NCBI RefSeq assembly: GCF_005860795.2 | Contig: NZ_CP058350.1 | Coordinates: forward strand, 2,262,501 to 2,326,500 | Source: Peteryoungia desertarenae | GTDB taxonomy: Bacteria > Pseudomonadota > Alphaproteobacteria > Rhizobiales > Rhizobiaceae | Length of the DNA: 64,000 nt | Direction of reading: 5' to 3' | Shown: positions 19,819 to 27,753 of the stretch, one piece after another | How the letters are laid out: every line of letters starts with the position of its first letter | Numbering within the stretch: the first letter of the stretch is position 1 | Translations under genes and position numbers: made by a program | Notes under the pieces: model-generated | Told to the model about the DNA's origin: nothing | Database searches by the model: none | The model's input: only the letters and a program-made list of their open reading frames with translations

Positions 19819-20792
19819 GTTTCGATCTCCAGGGCCAGCCCATCGCCCCAGTCGGCACGTCGCGCGACGCGGAAGGCATCGCCCTGGCGTTTGCTGATCA
19901 CCGCCTCGGTAATGCGACCATCCTGACGACAGAGCTTTAGTCGCGCAACCCCGCCGGAGATGCGAGGCGGGGAGAGAACCCGCGCTTGAGCCGGTTCAGC
20001 GACCATTCGGGAGGCGGCGATGAAGATGTATTTCTCGTCCTCCCACGGGACCTCCGCTCCCTTGGCCAGCCGATGCACACGCGACCGCGCCACACGTCTG
20101 GAGAAATGGCACCAGTCCGGCGCAACAATCGCGCAGTCCCTGGCATGGGCACAGGGTGCAACGAGATGAGCGCCGGCCTCGATCAGTGTCTGTCGGGCAG
20201 CAAGGATCCTCTGCCATCCGGCGGTCGTGCCGGGCTCGATGATGACGAGCACGCCCTTGGTGAGGTTCCAGAAGCGCGAGACCAGAGGGGCAAGGCTTGT
20301 CGGCGGCAATTCGTCGAGCACATAGGTCAGCGTGACCAGATCAGCCGCCGCAAGATCCGGGATGCGGAGCGTGACGTCTCCGGCATGCCAGCGGCTCTGG
20401 GCGGATGCCTCTTTGGCCAAGGCTTCGCCGACCCTGCGGATGGCGGGGCTCGCCTCCACCATGTCGGCCTCGGCAAGGCTTGCCCAGGTGTCCTGAGCCG
20501 CCCAGAAGGCCGTGCCCGGTCCGCAACCAAGGTCGATCTGGTGATGCGGTTGAAAATCGGGAAGGCTCTCCTCGACCATGGTCATGGCAGCGCGAACGGC
20601 GGCAAAGGTGGCGGGCAGGCGGGTGGCAAGATAGGCCTTGGCCGCAAGCGCATCATCGATATGCAATCGTCCGTCACGCACCTCGCGTCGATAGCGATCC
20701 GACAGAATGGCACTTGCCTTGGCGAGCCGCTCCACCGGCTCACCGACAAGCATCTGATCAACGGCAGCTCGAAGGGCGGCGGGAAGCTCCAT
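19815..20792 (-). CDS. Rsm22-family small-subunit rRNA methyltransferase-like protein
   Basis: 325-residue SAM-dependent methyltransferase-like protein of the Rsm22 (mitochondrial RSM22/METTL17-like) family. The SAM loop is IDLGCGPGTAFWA at about 87-99, with the acidic VEASP after strand 2 and TYVLDELPP. A cysteine set follows (APCAHARDC, DWCHFSRRVARSR, then HRLAKGAEVPWEDEKY), the zinc/Fe-S-binding feature of the family. In mitochondria the homologue assists small-subunit assembly; catalytic activity in bacteria is unproven. Downstream it overlaps DUF2891 by four bases; upstream the GNAT gene ends 9 bases before its start. Confidence 0.87.
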   Translation of the reverse strand: MELPAALRAAVDQMLVGEPVERLAKASAILSDRYRREVRDGRLHIDDALAAKAYLATRLPATFAAVRAAMTMVEESLPDFQPHHQIDLGCGPGTAFWAAQDTWASLAEADMVEASPAIRRVGEALAKEASAQSRWHAGDVTLRIPDLAAADLVTLTYVLDELPPTSLAPLVSRFWNLTKGVLVIIEPGTTAGWQRILAARQTLIEAGAHLVAPCAHARDCAIVAPDWCHFSRRVARSRVHRLAKGAEVPWEDEKYIFIAASRMVAEPAQARVLSPPRISGGVARLKLCRQDGRITEAVISKRQGDAFRVARRADWGDGLALEIET

Positions 20793-20801
20793 GATCGCTA
20801 C

Positions 20802-21299
20802 TCACCCATGCCGCGCCGCCCATTCCGGGCGTAGGATGGACATCAGGATCAGGTCGGTGCGTTCGCCACTTGGCAGACAGGCGCATTGGCGCATGATGCC
20901 CTCTTCGGAAAAACCTGTCTTGCGATAGACCTTTCGGGCGCGCTCATTGCCCGGAACCACATCCAGCCACAGCCGATAGGTTTCCGCGTCGCGAAAGGCA
21001 AAGTCGACGGCACCTGCCAGAAGAAGGGAGCCATAACCGGCCTCAGGCTTTGCCACCGCGATACGCTTCACGCAGACATTGCCTGCCGGATTGTCGAGAT
21101 CCTTCAGGATAACGAAACCCGTAGGTACACCGTCCTCATCCTCTCCAACCAGATAGGCAAAGGCTGGATCGCGCAATTGCGCATGATGCGTAAGCTCGGA
21201 AAAGCGTCCGATGAAGCTGTCATAGCCGGGCAGACGTTCGGTCGCCATGATGAACGCAATGTCTTCCGGCACGGCGCGGCGCAGGGAAAGCGCCGGCAT
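20802..21299 (-). CDS. GNAT family N-acetyltransferase
   Basis: 165-residue acetyltransferase of the RimI/GNAT fold: LRRAVPEDIAFI at the start, acceptor region, the acetyl-CoA strand VCVKRIAVAKPEAGYGSLLLAGAVDFAF (motif A, with the shortened Q/RxxG/A as EAGYGS), WLDVVPGNERARKVYRKTGF (motif B, N and Y) in the second half. The acetyl acceptor cannot be predicted. Sits 3 bases after the rnd stop and 9 bases before rsm22, i.e. inside the same compact operon. Confidence 0.88.
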   Translation of the reverse strand: MPALSLRRAVPEDIAFIMATERLPGYDSFIGRFSELTHHAQLRDPAFAYLVGEDEDGVPTGFVILKDLDNPAGNVCVKRIAVAKPEAGYGSLLLAGAVDFAFRDAETYRLWLDVVPGNERARKVYRKTGFSEEGIMRQCACLPSGERTDLILMSILRPEWAARHG

Positions 21300-21302
21300 G
21301 GC

Positions 21303-22448
21303 TCAGAACTCCACCGCTTCGACACGCTTGTCGACGAAACGCAGCCCGACGCCGCCGGAGATGAGCTTCAGGGCAAGGTCGCCGAAAAGCTCACGGCGCC
21401 AGCCGGAAAGGGCAGGAACCTGAGCGGCATCACCTTCAGCCGCAATCTTTTCCAGATCATCGCTGTTGGCGATCACCTTCGAGGCAACACCATGCTTCTC
21501 GCAGGTGAGCCGCAGAAGAACCTTCAACAGTTCGACGGCAGACTGAGTGCCTTCCGGCGCGTGGGTATGGCGCTGCACATGCGGCATTTCCGACTTGGGC
21601 AGCGCCAGCGCAGCATTGACCTGCTCGACAATCTGCGCACCCGAGGCCGAGCGCTCCCAGCCCTTCGGAATGGTTCTGAGCCGACCCAGCGCTTCGGTGT
21701 CCTTCGGCTGCTGCTGGGCGATTTCATAGATCGCATCGTCCTTGAGCACCCGCGAGCGCGGCACATTGCGGGAACGCGCCTCACGTTCGCGCCATGCGGC
21801 GACATATTGCATGACGGCCAGTTCCTGCGGCTTGCGCAGCCGCATCTTCAGCCGCTGCCAGGCATCATTGGGATGCAGGTCATAGGTCTCCTGGGATTCC
21901 AGGATCGCCATTTCCTCCGTCAGCCATTCCGCGCGTCCTTCCCGCTCCAGCTCCGCCTTCAGCTTCAGATAGACGTCGCGAAGATGGGTCACGTCGGCGA
22001 GTGCATAGTCGAGCTGCTTCTCGGAAAGGGGACGGCGGCTCCAGTCGGTAAAACGTGATGTCTTGTCGATATGAACGTTTTTCACCTTCTGCACGAGTTG
22101 GTCATAGGAGACCGAATCGCCGAAGCCGCAGACCATGGCTGCAACCTGCGTGTCGAAGATCGGATGGGGGATCAGCTTGCCGAGATGGAAGATGATTTCG
22201 ATATCCTGTCGGGCCGCATGGAACACCTTGGTCACCGCAGGATTGCCCATCAAAGCAAAAAAGGGAGCGAGATCGAGACCCTTTGCCAGCGGGTCGACAA
22301 TCACCTCATAGCCGGGGCAGGCCATCTGGATCAGGCAAAGCTCTGGCCAGAATGTCGTTTCGCGGAGGAATTCCGTGTCGATGGTGATGAAGTCGGATTG
22401 GGCAAGGCGGCTGCAAGCCTCCTCAAGCGCGGCAGTGGTTTCGATCAT
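21303..22448 (-). CDS. rnd: Ribonuclease D
   Basis: 3'-5' exoribonuclease of the DEDDy class that trims tRNA and other stable RNA precursors. Exonuclease motifs: ITIDTEF with D24 and E26, HAARQDIEI with D82, and YALADVTHL with Y148 and D152. An HRDC domain follows (about 210-290; DDAIYEIAQQQPKD, LRTIPKGWERSA), then a C-terminal extension as in alphaproteobacterial RNase D. 381 residues, full length. First gene of the minus-strand unit rnd-GNAT-rsm22-DUF2891-acnX. The gene is often near aspS in rhizobia; here about 3.4 kb separates them, filled by an MFS gene and a TetR/DUF1772 pair. Confidence 0.96.
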   Translation of the reverse strand: MIETTAALEEACSRLAQSDFITIDTEFLRETTFWPELCLIQMACPGYEVIVDPLAKGLDLAPFFALMGNPAVTKVFHAARQDIEIIFHLGKLIPHPIFDTQVAAMVCGFGDSVSYDQLVQKVKNVHIDKTSRFTDWSRRPLSEKQLDYALADVTHLRDVYLKLKAELEREGRAEWLTEEMAILESQETYDLHPNDAWQRLKMRLRKPQELAVMQYVAAWREREARSRNVPRSRVLKDDAIYEIAQQQPKDTEALGRLRTIPKGWERSASGAQIVEQVNAALALPKSEMPHVQRHTHAPEGTQSAVELLKVLLRLTCEKHGVASKVIANSDDLEKIAAEGDAAQVPALSGWRRELFGDLALKLISGGVGLRFVDKRVEAVEF

Positions 22449-22610
22449 TTCGGCTCGGTCTTGGCAGATATCTGATCAACCTTAGTTTCCCTTATCGCCA
22501 AGGATGTCAATACGACTGTCTGGATCACGCACCGTCGTCACCGGCTTTGTCGAGAAAGGCGCGATAAACCGCAAGCGCAGTGTGAGCCCGCCTGCCTCAA
22601 ACGCCTCGTC

Positions 22611-23849
22611 CTAGCGATCGTCACGTTTGGCGGGCGGGGTTGCGAGCTTGGAGAAGAAGAAAGAGGTTCGCAACAGGCTGCGGAAGCGCATGCGCCGTTC
22701 TTCGACGGGCACGCCCTCCCGGATCGTGATGCGGAACAGCGTGTAGATCATAAATGTGCCAAGCACGACGATGATGTAGACGAAGAGCGCATGTGGCCCA
22801 AAGAGATCGATCAGGAAGGAGGCAAAGAGCGGGCCGATCACGGCACCGAGCGACCAGAAGAACAGGGTGCCTGCGGACACAAGGGCATGCTGGCCGGGTG
22901 CGGCATGATCATTCGCATGGGCAGAACACAGTGAATAGAGCGGCAGCGCAAAGGCGCCGAAGGCAAAGATCCCGATGAAGTTCGCAAGCTCTCCATCGCC
23001 TGCAAAGAAAGCGAGATAGGCCGAGGATGCCGCAGCCCCGAAGGTTGCTACAAGTATGATGACGCGCCGGTCGAGCTTGTCCGAATAATGGCCGAGCGGA
23101 TATTGCAGCACGATCCCGGCAAAGATGCCGATGCTCATGAAGGTGGCAATCGCCGTCACCGACATGCCAATGCCATCCGCATAGATCGGGCCGAGCGAGC
23201 GGAAGCTTGAATTGGTCAGCCCGATAACGATGCAGCCGATCGTCGCCAGCGGCGAAATCGACCACAGCACCTTGACGTCGAACTTCACATCCTCCGGAGG
23301 GGCAGGGCTGGAGCGGTCCGCAAAGGAGATCGGCACCAGCGAGAGCGTCAGGATCATCGAGATGATGGCAAAGAGATCAAAGCCGCTGAGGCCGACCAGC
23401 GGGATCAGATATTGTGCCATCGTGACGGCGCCGAGATCGACGAAACGATAGACCGAAAGCGTTCTCGCCCGCGTCGCATTCGTCACCCGCGCATTGAGCC
23501 AGCTTTCGACAACGGCAAAGAGACCGGCAAAGCAGATGCCCTGCACGAGGCGCATGAGGAACCAGGAGAAGGGATCGATGACCAGGGCCATGGCGATCGA
23601 GGCAGCCGATGCGATGGCCGCCAGCGCCGAGAAGGTGCGGATATGGCCGATCGCCCGCATGATTTTGGTGACATAGACGCAGCCGATGACAAAGCCGAGG
23701 AAATATCCGGTGCCGATGACGCCGATCACGGAAGCGGAGAAACCTTCTTCAAGGGCGCGGAGCGAAACGAAGGTGCCTTGAAGCCCGTTGCCGCCAATCA
23801 GAATGCCGGCGGTGACGAGGAGGGGAATAAGCGGACGGATGTCATGCAT
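22611..23849 (-). CDS. MFS transporter (YcaD-like)
   Basis: 412-residue major-facilitator permease with twelve predicted helices. The N-terminal half has LIPLLVTAGILIGGNGLQGT and the loop 2-3 region (VIGCVYVTKIMRAIGHIR) resembling the MFS signature. A short cytoplasmic link with charged residues (SFADRSSPAPPEDVKF) separates the halves. The C-terminus is basic and cytosolic. It resembles the YcaD/MCT-like group of no known substrate. Upstream is a gene-free stretch; downstream 162 bases separate it from rnd. Confidence 0.88.
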   Translation of the reverse strand: MHDIRPLIPLLVTAGILIGGNGLQGTFVSLRALEEGFSASVIGVIGTGYFLGFVIGCVYVTKIMRAIGHIRTFSALAAIASAASIAMALVIDPFSWFLMRLVQGICFAGLFAVVESWLNARVTNATRARTLSVYRFVDLGAVTMAQYLIPLVGLSGFDLFAIISMILTLSLVPISFADRSSPAPPEDVKFDVKVLWSISPLATIGCIVIGLTNSSFRSLGPIYADGIGMSVTAIATFMSIGIFAGIVLQYPLGHYSDKLDRRVIILVATFGAAASSAYLAFFAGDGELANFIGIFAFGAFALPLYSLCSAHANDHAAPGQHALVSAGTLFFWSLGAVIGPLFASFLIDLFGPHALFVYIIVVLGTFMIYTLFRITIREGVPVEERRMRFRSLLRTSFFFSKLATPPAKRDDR

Positions 23850-24196
23850 GATGGGCCTGCTGCCCGCCGCAGAGAATGTGAGTCGGAATGGCGGCGTAGT
23901 GAATTACTAGACCAGCAAAATGGAAGGCGACAGAGGCCAAAATTGACCTCCCGCCGCATTTTTCTCAACGCCGGGGGCAGCACCGGCTGCGAGCCGTTTG
24001 CGCCGCCGCTGGATCTGGCGAGCGTGTTGTTGCGGGGGTGAGTGACTGTGCACTTGATCAAGTGGTCTTGGTCGCCATAGCTGGTTCTCGCGGACCATTG
24101 CGTTGAGGGGGGCGGGTTTGTCTCAACAACGCACATTGTGAGTGCGGTGACCCTGCCTTTTCTGCGATTGCGAACGCCAGAAATACGACTGTCTTA
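23850..24196. other. Gene-free stretch with a perfect 14-bp palindrome
   Basis: 347 bases between the MFS start and the DUF1772 stop. No frame shows a credible protein or RNA gene. The stretch contains CACTTGATCAAGTG (24051-24064), a perfect 14-bp inverted repeat, about 200 bases upstream of the MFS start. It may be an operator or a junction left by insertion of the TetR/DUF1772 pair. Confidence 0.4.
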
Positions 24197-24733
24197 CTAC
24201 TTAGGATCGTTGAAAGACAGGATCATGCGGTCTTTAGGCCGCAACGTGAAGATGGCGATGCCGGTCAGCGCCAGCGTGACGCCGCTGACAATTGTGCGAA
24301 TAGTGTTCCAGAACTGCCAAGGCCCCGAATAGTTTTCCCAGATGCGTTGTGCTTCGGCTGCATCCTGCGGAATGGCGACGGCGGCAAGCGCTTCGTTCAT
24401 TGGCACGTTTACGCTCATCGTGAGCATCATTCCGCCGAGTAAGTAAATCAGACCGCCGATCCCAAAGAGCAGGCTCGCAGCCTTCATACGCGAGAACCAA
24501 GCAAGCAAGGCCGTCGCGAAAAGGATAAAGGGTGTCCCAAAGAAGGCTGGCGCAAACACCATGTTTCTCACCGACGCGTTCATGGCCTGCATTGCGCCAA
24601 TCGCAAGCGCGGGATTGGCCGCATCGAGACCCCACATCGTCGAACAAATCCAAGCATAGAAGAAGCCGAAGATCGCGCCGCTCGACAGAAGCGACAGGAT
24701 TGAAAACGGATAAAGGAAAAGGAAGGGTGTCAT
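24197..24733 (-). CDS. DUF1772 family membrane protein (anthrone oxygenase-like)
   Basis: 178-residue integral membrane protein with four predicted helices (about 5-27, 60-80, 85-107, 148-168). It carries the DUF1772 hallmark SVNVPMNEAL near residue 110-120, which in the eukaryotic anthrone oxygenase group lies next to the presumed active site, and a conserved W-N pair at the last helix (WQFWNTIRT). The role in bacteria is unknown. The start ATG overlaps the TetR stop by four bases (24730-24733), so it is co-translated with, and presumably regulated by, that repressor. Confidence 0.85.
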   Translation of the reverse strand: MTPFLFLYPFSILSLLSSGAIFGFFYAWICSTMWGLDAANPALAIGAMQAMNASVRNMVFAPAFFGTPFILFATALLAWFSRMKAASLLFGIGGLIYLLGGMMLTMSVNVPMNEALAAVAIPQDAAEAQRIWENYSGPWQFWNTIRTIVSGVTLALTGIAIFTLRPKDRMILSFNDPK

Positions 24734-25383
24734 TGTGAAGGTCTCGTGTGAGCGGATGGCAAAGAACGCGCGCCACCGGCGGGCGCATGGAGTTGCAGGA
24801 ATAGTGTGACGGCTTGGCTCGCGCGTCGCTCGATTTCCGAGGGCGGCAGTTCGTCCACGGCGCCGATGACCCGGCGAACCTGAAGATCGCCAATCAACAG
24901 GCGAAAATAGATGTCGGCGGCAGAGGCTGGGTCGTCGCAGGCGATTACCCCGGACCGACTCGCAGCTTCTAGCAAGTCGCGGAGCAGGGGCGCGATGGTA
25001 TCGCGCCCGAATTTTGCAATCGCCGGGCCGAGTGTTCTCGTATCGCTGATATCACCAGCCGCCGCGCGATTGAGCACGATAGCTTTTTCGCCGGTGACGA
25101 GGGACAGCAGGATGGGGCCGAGTGCGACAAGCGTATCGACCGGATCGCTGTTGGCTCGAAGCGCAGCTTCCAGCAGATCCTTGGTCTCTCTGGCATTGGC
25201 TTCGACCAAGGATCGAAACAGTCCCTGCTTATTGCCATACCATTTGTAGAGCGTTTCATTGGAAACCGACGCGCGCTGCGCGATAACAAGCAAGGATGCG
25301 GCCTTGTATCCGACCTCCTTAAGCACCGTATAAGCGGATTCTTCTATGCGTTCGCGCCGAGCGATCTGTTTGGGTGTAGCCAT
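24730..25383 (-). CDS. TetR/AcrR family transcriptional regulator
   Basis: 217-residue regulator. N-terminal helix-turn-helix (about 10-55): RIEESAYTVLKEVGYKAASL then VSNETLYKWYGNKQGLF, the classical TetR recognition helix. The C-terminal ligand domain ends with a TetR_C-like segment (RRVIGAVDELPPSEIERR). It overlaps the DUF1772 gene (ATGA). An imperfect palindrome sits just 8 bases before its ATG (25391-25436), the likely autoregulatory operator. Ligand unknown. Confidence 0.92.
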   Translation of the reverse strand: MATPKQIARRERIEESAYTVLKEVGYKAASLLVIAQRASVSNETLYKWYGNKQGLFRSLVEANARETKDLLEAALRANSDPVDTLVALGPILLSLVTGEKAIVLNRAAAGDISDTRTLGPAIAKFGRDTIAPLLRDLLEAASRSGVIACDDPASAADIYFRLLIGDLQVRRVIGAVDELPPSEIERRASQAVTLFLQLHAPAGGARSLPSAHTRPSQ

Positions 25384-25390
25384 GGTCCTA

Positions 25391-25436
25391 CCTCACTAAC
25401 AAAAACGTACAAAAATTTACGGATATGTCAATGAGG
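25391..25436. promoter_or_regulatory. Candidate operator of the TetR/DUF1772 operon
   Basis: Nested dyad symmetry centred at 25413.5: outer arms CCTCACTAACA (25391-25401) and TGTCAATGAGG (25426-25436) match at 9 of 11 positions; inner arms CGTA (25406-25409) and TACG (25418-25421) share the same axis. It lies 8 bases upstream of the repressor ATG (minus strand), where self-repression would act. The rest of 25437-25835 (about 400 bases up to aspS) shows no gene; it should contain the aspS promoter. Confidence 0.55.
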
Positions 25437-25835
25437 TATGACGAAACAGGATCGGCCGTGTGGAGTGTGTCACGGAGTTTCTGACTTTCGCCACCACCAG
25501 CGTTTCCGCAGTGCATATTAGAATTGCATCGCAGAATTGGCGGTATGGTAGCCGAATTCGCTGATGCCCATCACCGGTTTGGGCAGATGACGGTCATCGG
25601 CGGATGTGTCTGTTCGGGCCGCTCCCGCCATTTTTACCGAAATTGCATTCATTCCGCCGCAGCTCTCCGGTTTGATTAGGCGCTCCACCTAACCGGAGAA
25701 ACTAACCTCGGCTCCCGCCACACCACGCAGCCTTGACAAATCAGCCACACCATGCGCTTTTCCGCCCGATTTTCTATCGGTCGCGCGCCTCGTCTGTTGG
25801 TGCCTTTTCGACCGTCACATTCGGGATACCTGATC

Positions 25836-27626
25836 ATGCATCGTTACCGCAGCCACACCTGTGCCGCTCTTCGCAAGTCCGACGTCGGATCGACCGTTCG
25901 CCTGTCGGGCTGGGTCCATCGCGTTCGCGACCATGGCGGCGTGCTCTTCATCGATCTGCGCGATCACTATGGCATCACCCAGGTCGTCGCCGATCCGGAT
26001 AGCCCGGCCTTCAAGCTGGCCGAAACCGTGCGCGGCGAATGGGTCATTCGCATCGACGGCCTGGTCAAGGCCCGCACGGAAGACACCGTCAACAAGACCA
26101 TGCCGACCGGCGAGATCGAGCTTTACGCTCAGGAAATCGAGGTTCTCTCGGCCGCCAAGGAACTGCCGCTGCCTATCTTTGGCGAGCCGGACTATCCGGA
26201 AGACGTGCGTCTGAAATATCGCTTCCTCGATCTGCGCCGCGACACGCTGCACAAGAACATCGTCAAGCGCACCCAGATCATTTCCGCCATGCGCACGGGC
26301 ATGGCCGAAGCCGGCTTTGCCGAATACACGACGCCGATCCTGACGGCCTCTTCGCCGGAAGGCGCGCGCGACTTCCTGGTGCCGAGCCGCATTCATGAAG
26401 GCAAGTTCTTCGCGCTGCCCCAGGCGCCGCAGCAGTACAAGCAGCTCCTGATGGTCGCCGGTTTCGACCGTTACTTCCAGATCGCCCCCTGCTTCCGCGA
26501 TGAAGACCCGCGCGCCGACCGTCTGCCGGGCGAATTCTACCAGCTCGACGTCGAAATGAGCTTCGTTACCCAGGAAGATGTCTGGGGCACGATGGAGCCG
26601 ATGATGACCAAGGTCTTCGAGCAGTTTGCCGAAGGCAAGCCGGTGACGAAGCAGTGGCCGCGCATCCCCTATGACGAAGCGATCCGCAAGTATGGCTCCG
26701 ACAAGCCGGACCTGCGCAACCCGATCGTCATGCAGGCCGTCACCGACCATTTCCGCGATTCCGGCTTCAAGATCTTCGCGAACATGATCGCCTCCAACCC
26801 GAAGGTCGAAGTCTGGGCCATTCCCGCCAAGACCGGCGGTTCCAGAGCTTTCTGTGACCGCATGAATGCCTGGGCGCAGTCGACCGGTCAGCCGGGCCTC
26901 GGCTATATCTTCTGGAAGGAAGAGGATGGCAAGATCGCCGGCTCCGGCCCGCTCGCCAAGAATATCGGCGAAGAACGCACGGAAGCGATCCGCACACAAC
27001 TCGGCCTTGAAGCGGGCGACGCCTGCTTCTTCGTCGCCGGCGATCCGGCAAAGTTCTACAAGTTTGCCGGCGAAGCCCGCACCCGCGCTGGTGAGGAACT
27101 GAATCTCGTTGATCGCGACCGTTTCGAAATGTGCTGGATCGTCGACTTCCCGTTCTACGAATGGAACGAAGACGAAAAGAAGATCGATTTCGCCCACAAC
27201 CCCTTCTCCATGCCGCAGGGTGGTCTGGAAGCGCTGGAAAGCCAGGATCCGCTGTCGCTGAAGGCCTATCAGTATGACGCCGTCTGCAACGGCTTCGAAA
27301 TCGCTTCGGGCTCGATCCGTAACCAGTCGCCGGAACTGATGGTCAAGGCGTTCGAACTGGTCGGCCTGTCGAAGGACGATGTCGAGGAACGCTTCGGCGG
27401 CATGTACCGTGCCTTCCAGTACGGCGCCCCTCCGCATGGCGGCTGCGCCTTCGGCATCGACCGTGTGGTCATGCTCTTGGTCGGCGCAAAGAACCTGCGC
27501 GAAATCTCGCTCTTCCCGATGAACCAGCAGGCCCAGGACTTGCTGATGAACGCCCCGTCGCCGGCCACCCCGACGCAATTGCGCGAATTGGCGCTGCGCG
27601 TGGTGCCGCAGCCGAAGAAGGACTGA
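25836..27626 (+). CDS. aspS: Aspartyl-tRNA synthetase
   Basis: Class II synthetase charging tRNA-Asp (possibly also tRNA-Asn in lineages that use GatCAB). 596 residues, bacterial type: OB-fold anticodon domain (about 1-110, [23 protein letters not shown]), motif 2 with [10 protein letters not shown], the bacterial GAD insertion (about 290-420), and motif 3 [13 protein letters not shown]. The start MHRYRSH at 25836 is the family start; the frame runs from 25752 but that extension is not family-like. A strong terminator follows. Discriminating versus non-discriminating specificity is not resolved. Confidence 0.97.
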   Translation: MHRYRSHTCAALRKSDVGSTVRLSGWVHRVRDHGGVLFIDLRDHYGITQVVADPDSPAFKLAETVRGEWVIRIDGLVKARTEDTVNKTMPTGEIELYAQEIEVLSAAKELPLPIFGEPDYPEDVRLKYRFLDLRRDTLHKNIVKRTQIISAMRTGMAEAGFAEYTTPILTASSPEGARDFLVPSRIHEGKFFALPQAPQQYKQLLMVAGFDRYFQIAPCFRDEDPRADRLPGEFYQLDVEMSFVTQEDVWGTMEPMMTKVFEQFAEGKPVTKQWPRIPYDEAIRKYGSDKPDLRNPIVMQAVTDHFRDSGFKIFANMIASNPKVEVWAIPAKTGGSRAFCDRMNAWAQSTGQPGLGYIFWKEEDGKIAGSGPLAKNIGEERTEAIRTQLGLEAGDACFFVAGDPAKFYKFAGEARTRAGEELNLVDRDRFEMCWIVDFPFYEWNEDEKKIDFAHNPFSMPQGGLEALESQDPLSLKAYQYDAVCNGFEIASGSIRNQSPELMVKAFELVGLSKDDVEERFGGMYRAFQYGAPPHGGCAFGIDRVVMLLVGAKNLREISLFPMNQQAQDLLMNAPSPATPTQLRELALRVVPQPKKD

Positions 27627-27656
27627 TCCCGACATCGGATCGGAAAAATCATCGAA

Positions 27657-27682
27657 GGCCGGGAGCAATCCCGGTCTTTTTT
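27657..27682 (+). terminator. Rho-independent terminator of aspS
   Basis: 8-bp stem GGCCGGGA (27657-27664) / TCCCGGTC (27669-27676, one G-T pair) closed by a GCAA tetraloop and followed by T6 (27677-27682). Confidence 0.92.
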
Positions 27683-27698
27683 GTTGCAAGCGGACAAG

Positions 27699-27730
27699 AA
27701 AAAAAAGCCCGGTCGCTCTCGCAACCGGGC
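27699..27730 (-). terminator. Rho-independent terminator of the exported-protein gene
   Basis: Read on the minus strand: GCCCGGTT (27730-27723), 8-base loop, GACCGGGC (27714-27707), then a run of eight T. It lies 24 bases after the stop of the gene at 27754-28950 and back to back with the aspS terminator. Confidence 0.9.
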
Positions 27731-27753
27731 CTTGCTGGTTCGATCAGTGTCGA

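Noticed and set aside
25815..27689. 624-residue open frame antisense to aspS
   Set aside because: It mirrors aspS along its whole length, has no family-like sequence, and arises from the GC-rich codon structure of the opposite strand.
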